Assembly: GCA_030323885.1 (NCBI GenBank)
Contig: CM059192.1
Coordinates: 68,793,890-68,857,889, forward strand
Reading direction: 5' to 3'
From: Branchipolynoe longqiensis
Lineage: Eukaryota > Annelida > Polychaeta > Phyllodocida > Polynoidae
Length of the DNA stretch: 64,000 nucleotides
Position 1 is the stretch's first letter. Every line of letters begins with the position of its first letter. Below, piece by piece: positions 32,720-44,327 of the stretch. Both the position numbers and the translations under genes were made by a program. Under the pieces are notes generated by a model. It was not told where the DNA came from. It was given only the letters and a program-made list of their open reading frames with translations, and searched no databases.

Positions 32720-33506
32720 TGGCATTTCATTGGGAGTATCCAGGTGCACAACTCTGTCTGACAACGCGAATGCGGAGTTCACAGCCACGCTCGGCATCCT
32801 CCCCATTGACTCCTTGGACAGCCTGGATTACGAGATGCTCAGCGAGAAAGACTATCCAGTCACCATAGGCGGCAACAGCCAGTGCCAGGTCACCTCCGAG
32901 TACGGAGGGGTCAGTGCAGAAGGGGAGGTCCGGGAGACACAAGAAGAGATGGTGGTCCTAGGGGCGGAGGAAGAAGGGGCTGCGGCCCCAATGACGCCAC
33001 AGCTGAAAAAGGCACATCCGTGCATGGTGCCCTGCTTCGATTCGCATGATGTCCGGAAACCTCTGCCTCCGATCCCGCTGCCTCCCACCCCGCCTTACCT
33101 CACCCGACGCATCAGCTGCAGTGACGAGGGCGCTATCCACCGCAACGACCTGCGCGTTTCGGCCGCGCGTCTGGCCGGCTCAGGCGGGCAGTGCACGCGC
33201 ATGCGCCACGTGTCAATGACGTCATCCAAGTCTGAGCGCAGCAACACGACGCAGCACACGGAGGTGAGCTCGCAGCAGGCCGATGACGATGATTATGGGG
33301 ACCTCACAGAGTCGGTGTCCACTATCATGGCCTCGTACGATATAGCGCTGATACCCGGCCAGCTGCTGAGCACAACCAGCACCAGATGGCGCTGGGATGC
33401 CGGCAGCGCTGAGCAGTACTCGCCCGGGTCGTCCCTGCACGGGGTTACCAATGACCTGTCGTCCATCGAGGAGGAGCATTCACTTGAGAACAAGCCGGCA
33501 GTGTGA
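32720..33506 (+). CDS. SLC10-family transporter, exon 6 (tail end and stop)
   Basis: Residues 529-790. T after the acceptor completes AG|T (Ser). The frame reads GISLGVSRCTTLSDNANAEF and runs to TGA at 33504-33506, ending ENKPAV. It encodes a hydrophilic tail with acidic clusters, a proline-rich segment (KPLPPIPLPPTPPYL) that could bind SH3 domains, and Ser/Thr-rich stretches. No catalytic domain was recognised. The six exons total 2373 bp with consistent phases. Confidence 0.9.
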
Positions 33507-33709
33507 ACATTTACCAACCATGGGGCCAACTTTAAATGGTCCATTTAGGGAGGTGGTAGGCTTAAGAAGTTTTTTTTATCGTTACAATGGTATTGTATGG
33601 ACGATCGTTTGGACCCAAATGAAGCGATTGATATAGGGGAGTGGTCGATCTGTGGAGATGGTCGGTTAGAGAGGGTTTAGCGTATATATATTTGTATATA
33701 TATATATAG
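33507..33709 (+). other. SLC10 3' flank
   Basis: Probable 3' UTR. No canonical AATAAA was found before the DIRS-related fragment that starts near 33710. Confidence 0.35.
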
Positions 33710-33985
33710 TATAGTTATATGATTCTTACCTGGGTACAGATGGATAACTGTTGTTTTCCTGAGGTACAAGCCTCGAATAGTCATGGGCTAGGGAGAAGGA
33801 AGCACATCCGACTCCAGCAATCTTTACATACTTATTTGGATAAAGAATCATCTTAAAATTCTATGGATACTATTATGTTTTCGTTTCAGCACAAGCGAAC
33901 GTTATAGTCGTGGCAGGGTTGGATGGGCGGGCCCTAGCCCACGACTATCCGAGGCTTGTACATTGGGAAAACAACACCATGTAAA
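33710..33985. mobile_element. DIRS-like terminal fragment
   Basis: Homologous to the left end of the DIRS-like element at 46.07-46.31 kb. Shared blocks include GGGAGAAGGAAGCAC, ATGGATACTAT, CGTGGCAGGG and GGGCCCTAGCCCACG. GTACAAGCCTCG...GGGCTAGGG at 33763-33793 is inverted at 33936-33967, so the fragment has inverted ends of about 30 bp. No coding sequence is present. Confidence 0.75.
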
Positions 33986-34557
33986 TGTACCATTAGTAAT
34001 ATTAGCTGGTGGGCCTTATTCATACTCCAGTCGCAAGAATATAATTTATCAACAGTTATATATGTGCTGTGTAAGAACTATATGAATATAAATACAGACA
34101 GTGGCTCTACTAGCTCATTTAGTGGCGCCTCCTAGGTGTGTCCGCCTCAATTACAGGTAATCTACGCCTGTGCCAATACACATAGCCACTAATGTCTGTC
34201 TAGCAAAACAGTGCACTAGATTTAAACTTCCTACATGTAAGATAGACTAGTTAAGCCATTATAGTTGTGGTATTATTCGATTACATCACAGGGAGGCATC
34301 ATTAGACATGGGAGCCATAACTTCTTCTCATGTTAACATTGCTGGTCATTTACTGATAAACCTCATTCAGGTCAACAAAGCCCCACACAAAACTCAACTA
34401 GAAAATGGCGCAAACGTCTGAACTGGTGTAAAGGTATAATGCTGCCCCCAGTATAATTTGGCCCTCTGGCAATATTATACAGGCATACATCTGTCGGCAG
34501 AGTAATGTTATACTGGTATAAAGTTGTCTCCCTGGTATAACATTTCCCCTATTAAGC

Positions 34558-34883
34558 TTGTTTGTTTGTTTGTTGTTGTTTTACGTCCTAGCAACATCTA
34601 AGGTCATATCAGGACAGGTACCGACTTGTGACAGTGCGCACTCATGGCAACTTTATAGTGCTGTCCCACTGGGAAACCAGGCCGCCGGCACCATGACCTG
34701 GTATCCCACTCAGTCACATTATCCTGACACTGAGCACACCAGTCCTTGCCCTATCCTAATAATGCCGAGCACCTGGCTAGGAAGCGACAAGTATCAATTT
34801 TAAAGTCATTGGTTTGACTCAACCGGGACTCGAACCCACGATCTACCAGCACGGGAGACGGACGCTCTAACTCATTCGGCCAT
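34558..34883 (-). mobile_element. SINE-A copy with 11-bp target duplication
   Basis: Tail-to-head copy flanked by CCCTATTAAGC at 34547-34557 and 34884-34894. It is well preserved, with the tRNA-like head CACGGGAGACGGACGCTCTA and a B-box-like GGGACTCGAACCC in complement. Confidence 0.9.
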
Positions 34884-34909
34884 CCCTATTAAGCCTAGGT
34901 TGGCTTGGT

Positions 34910-35190
34910 TTAATTGTTTTTTTGTATTCTAGCAACATCTAATGTCATATCAGGAGGGGTATACTCATAGCGGCTTTATAGTGCTGCCCCACTGGCATAT
35001 TGTGTGGTAGCCACTATGACCCAATATTCCACATTCTCATTGCTCTAGTCTACTAATGTAAAGTGCCAAACAAGGTGGTGATAAGTGATCAATTTAGTAA
35101 AATCTTTGGTTTGACTCAGCTGGGGATTGAACCCACCACCTCTGGCAGGAAAAGCAGGTACACCACCTAATTGCCCATTCTGCCCTGTCT
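34910..35190 (-). mobile_element. SINE-A copy, diverged
   Basis: Retains AGCAACATCTAATGTCATAT, GCTGCCCCACTGG and a degraded head. It lies next to the better copy at 34.56 kb. Confidence 0.7.
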
Positions 35191-35587
35191 AAATTAAGGT
35201 AACATGGCAGGTTCATAATGTTGGTGTAGCACTATGCCATGGTTGTATATAGTTCTCGGCATCATAATAGTCCTTGTGGGTGGGCAGTGTGATTTTAAAT
35301 GAATCTCAACCTTCGGCTTCACGACATACAGTTGTGTGTGTGAGGGGAAGGGGGCTGTCTTATTCTGGAGAAGGCAATATGCATCTCTATATCATTGTTT
35401 CTCGGGGAAGTTTTGCACCAGGATATTATTTTCTCCAGTATTATTGCTGAGAGCAGGAATTGGAGGTAACAATTTTATACCAAGTTACTGTACAAATAAA
35501 ATGAGCACCATTTTAGGTAACATTAACTCCTTGGTGAAGCATGGCACTAAAAATGCACAATTCCCTTAATTTGCCCATTGTGTGAGA

Positions 35588-35920
35588 CTGGACGTGGTAG
35601 CTAAATCGATAGAACATAGGCTCCCCGTGCAGAAGGCCAGGAGTTCGAATCCGATTGTGTCAAAGCAATGACCTACATAATAGATACGTGTCGCTACCTA
35701 GCCTGGCACTCAACATTACTAGGATAGGGCAAGAACTGGTTAACCCAGCATCAGGATAATTTGACTGAGTTGGAAATCAGGTCATGGTGCTGGCAGCCAT
35801 ATTTCCCAGTTGGGCAGCACTATGAAGTCGAAACGAGTGCACACTGTCACAAGTTGCTACCCATCCTGATAATATCAGTGATATGGCCTTAGATGTTGCC
35901 AGGAAGTAAAACTCAAACAA
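35588..35920 (+). mobile_element. SINE-A copy
   Basis: Head GGTAGCTAAATCGATAGAAC and the B-box-like GAGTTCGAATCC, then the body and the tail GATATGGCCTTAGATGTTGC ending in CAAACAAACAAA. Confidence 0.85.
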
Positions 35921-36114
35921 ACAAACCCATTGGGTGACATCACAATATTCTAAAGATCTGGTCTACTGGTTTCATTGTGTATTCTTGACATGAATATGTG
36001 CTATATGTCAACAAAATATTAAAATCCTAGAAATGTTAACTACATTGCACTCAGAACTAGTTTGGATAGCCATAGGATATCCAGTGTGATGTTGCTGGGA
36101 AGATTAGGCCTTAC

Positions 36115-36516
36115 CAAAGACCCTATAATACTAAGACGGCTCACTCAGCCTGTACTGCGTAATCAAAATGATCAAACCCATCACTTGGTGCGCTGGCTGT
36201 TCTCTTGGTTAAACAGGTGCTATATTATATGTATGAATGTATATGAATGTGAAAGATGTGTGATGATGCCGATGCTGATGATGATGGCGATGGTGATGAT
36301 GATGCTGATGATGATGAGGTGTATTTGTTCATAGCAATTTTATATTGATGTGTATTCATACTTACCTATCTCATGTATAATATAAGTGTATGTGTTTACA
36401 TGTGAAACACCAACCAGCAGCTGGGATGATCAAACCCACCACAAGGTGCCACTGCGAAATTGACATTACCATGGGAGAGATAGGGAGTGAGCCGTCTTAG
36501 TATTATAGGGTATTTG
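36115..36516. mobile_element. MITE-5, complete copy
   Basis: Starts CAAAGACCCTATAATACT and ends with the inverted AGTATTATAGGGTATTTG, with arms of about 28 bp. It is flanked by GCCTTAC and TCCTTAC, a near 7-bp duplication. It has an internal ATG-rich trinucleotide patch. Confidence 0.88.
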
Positions 36517-37156
36517 TCCTTACCAGTGGACCTATATTACTCTAACAAGCTGAATGAGTTTAATTGTCATAACTTGGCCACAGATATTCCCAGCCTTGAT
36601 TAATTCCTAACTGATTAGAGAAAATAGGTAGTTCAAATTGTAAAGTTATTCAATCATGGAAATTGTAAATAAGGAAAGTCGTGTTGGTCATGTTAACCCC
36701 CCTTTAAAGTTGCATAGTCCGATGATTTTGAGTTACTGTATTTTTTCTGGGATAAATATATTAAATTGATTGTTATGATGCACCTTACTTTTACATTCAA
36801 GTAACTTATTTTAAATAGCTAACTTTTGAGATATTTGAAGTGCAAGCATGCCAAATTATTTTGGCATGCATGCCAAAACTCTGACACCATATGCTTATGC
36901 AGTAACATGTACTAAATTGACTCAGCGTGCCCTTCTGTGTGGCAACAAACGCGTAATAAGTGCGCGAGTATCTAACTTAGATATGTAGAATCAAAAGTGG
37001 GTGAAATTTTTGGTTTTGAAAATTTGATGATTAATCGGACTATGCAGCTTTAAGAAATCAGTAAGTTTAGTGTCATAAAACTAGCTGGGATCGGCAGCAA
37101 CCAAAAGTATTTTATTCAAGACATTGATTTCGAATTAAATACTATTTTAGTGGCCG
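36517..37156. other. Intergenic with MITE-1 copy
   Basis: Apart from the MITE-1 copy at 36704-37053, nothing was recognised. Confidence 0.5.
36704..37053 (+). mobile_element. MITE-1 copy
   Basis: Starts TTTAAAGTTGCATAGTCCGA and ends TAATCGGACTATGCAGCTTT. The whole interior is present. Confidence 0.87.
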
Positions 37157-38015
37157 TTACCTGTACCAGAGAGCGTGTATATAAACAGATGAGAGGGACA
37201 ACTCCCGCGAAAATCGGTAACACAGGCTACAGTGGCGTTCCTGGCGGTTAGTGTTGAACAAGCTTTGAGTTTGACGGTACGTGCAGTGCAAAACATTTGT
37301 TTTTATTCAAAATTAATAGAAATGCAGAAGCCTAACCTTATCAATTTAATATAATCCTTTTGGTAAACATGTTTTCTATATGTGTACTAAGCGGCTTGTT
37401 TCTATTTATTGTAGTTTTAGAGATATTTCACTTTTTCTGTAGGAAGATTGCACACGACCATTGACAATGCCTTAAGTTTGCCGTACGCGTAGTGAAAAAC
37501 ATCAGTTTTATTCCAAATTAATAGAAATCCAGAACCCTAACCATATCAATTTAATATAATCTTTGTTGGTAAACATGTTTTCTATGTGTATTCCAATCAG
37601 TTTGTTGCTAGGTGTTGTAGTTTTAGAGATATTTAACGTTTTCTGTAGGAAGATTGCACACGACCATTGACAATGCCTTGAGTTTGCCGTACGCGTAGTG
37701 AAAAACGTCAGTTTTATTCCAAATTAATAGAAATCCAGAACCCTAACCATATCAATTTAATATAATCTTGTTGGTAAACATGTTTCCTATGTGTATTCCA
37801 ATCAGTTTGTTGCTAGGTGTTGTAGTTTTAGAGATATTTAACGTTTTCTGTAGGAAGATTGCACACGACCATTGACAATGCCTTGAGTTTGACAGCTGTG
37901 TCATATACTGTTCAACAACCACCACTTGGAGCGCCACAGTCGGCAGGTGTTACACGGTCTAGTATGGGAGTTGTCCCTCTCATCTGTTTATATACACGCT
38001 CTCTGCCTGTACTTT
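37157..38015. mobile_element. Long inverted-repeat element with internal 205-bp tandem repeats
   Basis: The arms GAGAGCGTGTATATAAACAG plus ATGAGAGGGACAACTCCC are inverted at the two ends. A weaker match continues inwards for about 120 bp (TAACAC..CAGTGGCG..TGTTGAACA). Between the arms is a 205-bp tandem array of about three units. There is no coding sequence. Each arm carries a TATA-like TATATAAA. Confidence 0.8.
37270..37890. repeat. 205-bp tandem repeat, about three units
   Basis: GCACACGACCATTGACAATG recurs at 37450, 37656 and 37861 (spacing 206 and 205). Each unit includes TTTAATATAATCTT, GTAAACATGTTTTCTATGTG and TGTAGTTTTAGAGATATTT. Confidence 0.92.
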
Positions 38016-38084
38016 GGTCAGTTCCAGTACACAATGATTCTATATCTCAAATACCCTTGTGTATTTATATTTAACTCGCATATA

Positions 38085-38219
38085 CAGTGAAATCCCAATT
38101 TGACGCACCCCGATTCTACAAGCATTCCGATATAACGTATGAATCCTTTATTAGGACCATCCCGCTTTCATGATGATATTTTAAGGACCCTAACAATCCG
38201 CTAAAACGGGATCTCACTG
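38085..38219. mobile_element. 135-bp Tc1/pogo-like MITE
   Basis: Ends CAGTGAAATCCCAAT and the inverted AACGGGATCTCACTG, flanked by TA on both sides. TA duplication and a CAGTGA terminus fit pogo/Tigger-type elements. No transposase is present. Confidence 0.75.
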
Positions 38220-38364
38220 TATCGTTGCGTTGTAAGGAGGCATGCATACAATTCGTCACGTTGAGGGATGTACTGGTGATGGCTATGTAGTCATTTTCTT
38301 TTCATTTTGTTAAATACATTGTATTCGTCAATACTATTTTTGGGAAGCGACTGAAATCCTCTCC

Positions 38365-38833
38365 CCGGTGTGGTGGTTTCAGCGTGTTCCCGTGCTCAGA
38401 CGTGTCCCGTTGCTTCTGCGCATGCGCGGATTTCGCATCAACTCGGATCACCCGAGACACTTATTGGCGCATGCGCACATCCTACAATCTCGGGTCGAAT
38501 AATCGAATACGCTTCTCCACGCTCGGGTGGAGATTTTTTTTTTTTTTTTTAATAGCCGATAAAAAATACAGCAAAATAGGATTTAAAGTATTTTATGATG
38601 GCCTAGTTTACCTATATTTCCATTTAATTAATCTAAGTTATTCTTTTTTGGCACACGGCACGTGTATTTGTTGACTCCACTCGCCGTGTTCTATTTGAAA
38701 TTATGACGACTGGGATGACCCGAGTCACCCGGGTAGTGTTAATCGATTACGGCCATGTTTATTAGATTCTGACGCATGCGCAGAAGCGAGGGACACGTCT
38801 GAGCATGGGAACACGCTGAAACCACCACACCGG
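38365..38833. mobile_element. Outer inverted repeat enclosing a MITE-3 copy
   Basis: GGTGTGGTGGTTTCAGCG and the rest of the 60-bp arm 38365-38424 are inverted at 38773-38833, with few mismatches. Between them lies a MITE-3 copy. Confidence 0.8.
38432..38757 (-). mobile_element. MITE-3 copy
   Basis: Ends TGTTAATCGATTACGGCC at the right and TCAACTCGGATCACCCGAG at the left. The interior is complementary to the 11.35-kb copy. It has an A/T-run near 38530. Confidence 0.75.
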
Positions 38834-38939
38834 ATACTTAACTTCCGGATACTTAACTTCCGATATTCGACAGATGAAGTAAGAACTGAAATGTGCGTGA
38901 CGTACTTTATGTCTGTCCCCAAAACAAAATGAGACAAAG

Positions 38940-39040
38940 CTCGATTCCGATTGGTTTTGTTTGTTTAACGACCCCACCCCCACCCACCACCCCATCAGCA
39001 CAAAAAGTAAACATCGGCTATTGGGGTCGATTGCGATTGC
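38940..39040. repeat. Fragment of a mollusc-type dispersed repeat
   Basis: GTTTGTTTAACGACCCCACC and ATCGGCTATTGGGGTC recall the start of the repeat seen at 45.07-45.32 kb. Confidence 0.4.
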
Positions 39041-39199
39041 GCTTAGGTGATGTTTATTACTAGAACTAATATAGACTACTAACTGAGCAGCATTAATAGT
39101 GAGGAGTCTGTCGTTATTATTGATCGTGTACATCTCAGTTTACCCTGAACATACAGTGCAGCTTCCCGCCAGCAACATAGCCGGGCGTACTCTAGATAA

Positions 39200-39480
39200 A
39201 GTGCCTGTCACACTATGCCGGATTGAGCAACGGACAGAATTGTCTAGTCCGGTGGTGATAAGTATCAAAATGTATTAAAATGTGTCAAAGTGTTGTGACA
39301 TCGGGTCTACGAACGGACATGAAATGGACATGAACGGATAGCCAATGGACAAAATGAAATCAAACCGGACAAGAACCGTAGACGTCAATCTGGCGGCATC
39401 CGTTCCTAGTTTTGTGCATGTTCAAAACTTGTACGGACACACAAACCGGACATTGTTTGTTTTCTGTCCATTTCCCCCAA
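39200..39480. mobile_element. Partial element with CCTGTCACACTA end
   Basis: Starts GTGCCTGTCACACTATGCCG, like the elements at 23.1 and 51.6 kb. Its interior is dense in CGGACA/TGTCCG-type motifs instead of GTATGC. No matching right end was found. Confidence 0.4.
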
Positions 39481-40317
39481 TCCAGTGAGGTATGGGTATT
39501 TTGGGGTACTCTTTCACATGCTGCAATCAAAATTCTTTAAATAAAAACAGTTTTAGAGTTATCATGGTTCCTATGGTTGCAGAACATCCACACTGTATAT
39601 TTTTTGAAGGCTGCTTGAAATTTACGGGTGAAATCAGTTGACCAGAGTTACCCATTTTATCTGAAACAAAGTCTGAGAAATCGGTTTTACCTTCTTTTTT
39701 GGCAAATTAAAAACTTCTAGTCAATTCTTCAGTCGTCAAAATCAGAAATATTTCATTTTAAAAACCACATCAAAATGTATCTGAATCAAAATTATTTTCA
39801 AAACCAGAAGTATCTCAGCAAATATTCCCACAGAGGATGCATAGGGAGTAAGTTAGTTGTGGGCATGTACAAAGCATGTACTTCATGAATACACACTATT
39901 TTGAATGCATCGCGATGGTGGCGCCCCCAGCGACTACACACGAAAGTGGGGAAAGGCTGGATAGATTCAATGAAATGAGCAGATAAATTTTTAATTTAAG
40001 AAGCAAAATATATTCTTCGCTACTATCTTAATATTTACCCGCTACTTTTGATTTGAAAAATATGTATAATAAAACATGTAGTTTAATACACTTTAAAAAT
40101 CAAATCTACCGCATTCTATGGTCGTCATCTTGTCTTTTTGCATTCTCTTCCATTTCACCAACTCTGTGCTAAAATAGTTAGTCATTGGATACTGGAACCA
40201 AGAATTCCACACTAAAACAGTTTTCGTTTGTATTTAGACTAAGTTGTCATTCTGGGTAGGGGTGAATATTTGATCTAGGCGAAGCGAGGTGGCCAATGAG
40301 TGCTTGCTTCCTTTTTG
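39481..40317. other. Intergenic, nothing recognised
   Basis: AT-rich sequence without open frames of interest or recognisable repeats. Confidence 0.5.
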
Positions 40318-40648
40318 ATTGTTGCCGTTGGTTGTGGTTTTACATCCTGGCAACATCTGAGGTCATATCAGGACGGGTACCGACTTGTGACAGTACACAC
40401 TCATGGTGACTTTATAGTGCTGCCCCACTGGAAGACCAGGGTGCCAGCACTATGACCTGATATACCAGTCACATTATAGTGATACCATGCTAACCAGTTC
40501 TTGCCCTATCCTAATAATGCTAAGGACCTGCTTTTAAAGCGACAATTATCAATTTTCTAAGTCATTGGTTTGACTCGACCGATAATCGAACTCCCGACCT
40601 TCTGCATGGGAAGCCTGCGCTCTACCGATTCGGCTACCGCGTCCGGCG
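40318..40648 (-). mobile_element. SINE-A copy
   Basis: Tail GGTTTTACATCCTGGCAACA at the left, body GTGCTGCCCCACTGGAAGAC, and tRNA-like head ending CGATTCGGCTACCGCGTCCG. Confidence 0.88.
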
Positions 40649-41206
40649 CTTCCTGCTTAGTAGATCTTGGCTCCTGGCCGGGTCAAACCAATGATATACT
40701 CATTTATATCTATTATTACCTAGGCATCACTATAATAGCACAAGGAATAGTGTAAGTAGGAAGACCAATTGTCCATGATTGAAAATGTCAAAGCTTAATC
40801 AACAGATGTTTTATTTTGTAACACGCAAAAACATTTCCATTGCATAAAATGGTGATTGGAACGAGGATGGAAGCACATTTTATTATTTTTATTTCATGTG
40901 TGTAGGAATTTATCTAAGTACATTTTATTATTTGTATTTCATGTGCGTAGAAATTTATCCAAGCACATTTGATTATTTTTATTTCATGTGTGTAGGAATT
41001 TATCCAATTTAATCTTCTTTCTTTTTTTTTTTTTAAAGAAAAGAATGTTGGAACTTACAAGTTAGTCATGAGAGAATATGTACACAAGGAGGAATGCACT
41101 TGTCAGGCAAATACCCGTTGACTAGAAAAAGCAATGTGTTATGATTTGTGAGTATGGTAAACATCACAGGTGTGCCATTATTAGAGAACTATTGTATGTG
41201 CTTAGT
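40649..41206. other. Intergenic with short tandem copies
   Basis: Three imperfect copies of ATTTTATTATTTGTATTTCA type sequence, about 60 bp apart, lie at 40870-41020. No gene was seen. Confidence 0.5.
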
Positions 41207-41574
41207 CAAAGACCCTATAATACTAAGACGGCTCACTCCCTATCTCTCCCATGGTAATGTAAATTTTGCAGTGCCACCTTGTGGTGGGTTTGATCAGCCC
41301 GGCTGCTGGTTGGTGTTTCACATGTAAACACATACAATTATATTATACATGAAATAGGTGAGTATGAATACACATCAATATGAAATTGCTATGAACAAAT
41401 ACACATCATCATCAGCGCCATCATCACACATCTTTCACATTCATATATACATTTATACATATAATATAGCAACTGTTTAACCAAGAGAACAGCCAGCGCA
41501 TTAAGTGGTGGGTTTGATCATTTTGATTACACAGTACAGGCTGAATGAGCCGTCTTAGTATTATAGGGTCTTTG
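41207..41574. mobile_element. MITE-5, complete copy with 7-bp target duplication
   Basis: Starts CAAAGACCCTATAATACT and ends AGTATTATAGGGTCTTTG. It is flanked by GCTTAGT at 41200-41206 and 41575-41581. Its interior is in the opposite orientation to the 36.1-kb copy. Confidence 0.92.
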
Positions 41575-41959
41575 GCTTAGTTTTTAAACATTATTGGGGA
41601 ATTTATAATATAGACTTAAGTTTCCAGCTATTTTGTGATTTCCTATATTTGTGGATGTAATATTCTAGAATAAAGTTAATGAATTTAGTTGAAGTATAAT
41701 GTATTTCACTTAATAAGGTCCGCGGCAGCTGACTGACCTGACCTGATGTAGGCCTACTCACTAATTACTCAGAGTCAAAAAGACTTGCTCAGGGTCAAAG
41801 AAGTTTGTGAATGTTAACATACTATCTATATATACACAACTATGCGTTGCTGTTGCATACGTATTGTGTATGTAACTACAGATAGTATTGGCATAGTGTA
41901 ATTTTATGTTGTTATATTCATTACTTTAAATGAATGAAGTACATGCGTGCACACAGAAC

Positions 41960-42122
41960 CACACCACTTAGCGTCCTATCCGAACACTAGTGAAGTCACA
42001 GACTGTCACCGAGCGTCCTATCCGAACACTAGTGAAGTCACAGACTGCCACCTAGCGTCCTGTCTGACCACCAGTGAAGTCACTGACCGCCACTTAGCGC
42101 CCTGTCCGAACACTAATTGAAG
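41960..42122. repeat. 42-bp minisatellite, first block
   Basis: About four units with CACTAGTGAAGTCACAGACT and GCCACCTAGCGTCCTGTC. The same array continues at 43055 and 44328. Confidence 0.88.
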
Positions 42123-43054
42123 TGGACGAGACTACTCGACCGATGGAAATGCGGGCTGGGCTGATTAGCTCGCATTCTGAAATGTGGGCTACTCACCAGG
42201 CTTGCATTTGCCACCAATTGCTGGGCCGGGTTCTCTGCTGTAACGCGTTGCTAGGAGACGTCAATTGTGACTTTCCTAGCAATGTTGGGAGGTCGGGCAT
42301 TCGGACCCAGAACCATCGGATGTGTTTTTGCACGCTCTGATGTTTTAGCTGAGATTTAGGCCTTTATTGACGAAATTCCAAACTTATTCAACTTAATTCT
42401 ATGGGAGGGGATTTACTGGTTCATACCCGTCATACTGCTACACTTGTATTGTACTTTAGGGTCAGAATAAAGCCGTGAGCTCTTGGAAAGGTAAATTGGA
42501 ACGTTCCTTGCATTCTTTACTATCCTCCAGTCTTCTTGTAGATTAACCGCTATGGTCAACTTGATATTCGATTGCTTTGTATGTAATTAAGGGCCTTATG
42601 CCTAATAGGCCTTATGCAGCCGATTAACCCATCTGGGGGAAGATAATATCAGACATATTAACGGAATTAACGTAGTGCTATTTTGGCTGAAAATAAGACA
42701 TTAACTTAGGCTGATTAACATTGACAGTGGCAGCAACACGGGGCGTGTCTGCTTAGTTTTGGAATAATTCAATCATATTAATACACACCGAATGGCGGAG
42801 AGGACAGCCAGTTAGTTGAAATAACAAGTAATTGCTTTAGACTAAGAAATGCGGGGAGGGACAGAACCGTATTGGTACGATACTCTGGCTGTCTGCCCTT
42901 AGCCCGGGAATGACAACAACGGCGACGGTCTACCTGCAGACGGGACGAGAGGCGGCGGCGGCCCACGGCAGGCCCCGGAAATTCACATGGAAATAACTAC
43001 ATAAGTTAACTCGTAGGCTCGCCTTAAGCGGGGGTGGAATAGCCAGACGGTTAA
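42123..43054. other. Unidentified insertion in the minisatellite
   Basis: About 0.93 kb of non-repeat sequence between two blocks of the same minisatellite. No domain, terminus or target duplication was recognised. Confidence 0.4.
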
Positions 43055-43854
43055 ACTAATGAAGTCACAGACTGCCACCAGGCATCCTGTCTGACCACTA
43101 GTTAAGTCACTGACTGCCACCTACCGTCCTGTCTGAACACTAGTGAAGTCACTGACTGCCACCTAGCATCCTGTTCGAACACTAGTTAAGCCACAACTGC
43201 CACGTAGCGTCCTGTCCGAACACTAGTGAAGTCACTGACTGGCACCTAGCGTCCTGTCTGACCACTACTGAAGTCACTGACCGCACCTAGCGTCCTGTCC
43301 GAACACTAATGAAGTCACAGACTGCCACCTAGCGTGCTGTCTGACCACTAGTGAAGTCACTGACCGCCACCTAGCGTCTTTTCCGAACACTAATGAAGTC
43401 ACAGACTGCCACCTAGCATCCTGTCTGACCACTAGTTAGGTCACAGACTGCCACCTACCGTCCTGTCTGAACACTAGTGAAGTCACTGATTGCCACCTAG
43501 CGTCCTGTCCGAACACTAATGAAGTCACAGACTGCCACCTAGCATCCTGTCTGACCACTAGTTAAGTCACTGACTGCCACCTACCGTCCTGTCCGAACAC
43601 TAGTGAAGTCACTGACTGCCACCTAGCATCCTGTCCATACTGAAGTCACGACTGCACCTAGCGTCCGTGACCACTAGTTAAGTCACTGACTGCCACCTAG
43701 CGTCCTGTCCGAACACTAATGAAGTCACAGAATGCCACCTTGCGTGCTGTCTGACCACTAGTTAAGTCACTGACCGCCACCTAGCATCCTGTCCGAACAC
43801 TAATGAAGTCACAGACTGCCACCTAGCGTCCTATCTGAACATTTATGAAGTCAC
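43055..43854. repeat. 42-bp minisatellite, main block
   Basis: About 19 units alternating between two subtypes: one with GACCACTAGT and one with GAACACTAATGAAGTCACAG. Confidence 0.92.
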
Positions 43855-44322
43855 CTAGGCCATAATCGATTAACACGACCTGGGCGACTCTGGTCATCCG
43901 AGTCGTCAGAATTTCAAATCGAACACCTTGAGTGGAGTCGACAAATACATGTGCCGTGTGCAAAACGATCCGACCCCACTAACCCACCTCTTGGCTGGGG
44001 TTGGCTATGAGCGGTGACGTCACATTTGCGCTTGTACCGTCTTGCAGGATAACATCTACCAATACCAGTCATACATGTTTTTTTTAAAGAATAACCTAGA
44101 TTAATGAAATGGAAATATAGCTAAACTATCCCATCATAAAATACCTAAAATCCTATTTTGCTGTGGTTTTATCGGTTATTAAAAAAAAAAAAAAGGTTTC
44201 GGACTAAGCCATAATTTTTCCCACCCCGAACGTGGAGAAGCGTATTCGATTATTCGACCCGAGTCTGTAGCATGTGCCAAAAAGTGGCTCGGGTGACCCG
44301 AGTTGATTAATCGATTACGCCC
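43855..44322 (+). mobile_element. MITE-3 copy inserted in the minisatellite
   Basis: Ends GGCCATAATCGATTAACAC and the inverted GATTAATCGATTACGCC. The interior has AATTTCAAATCGAACACC, as in the 11.35-kb copy. The array resumes immediately afterwards. Confidence 0.8.
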
Positions 44323-44327
44323 TGACT

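Larger units (their letters stand above)
33986..36114. other. Intergenic with SINE-A copies
   Basis: Holds SINE-A copies at 34558-34883, 34910-35190 and 35588-35920. I saw no gene. Confidence 0.6.
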
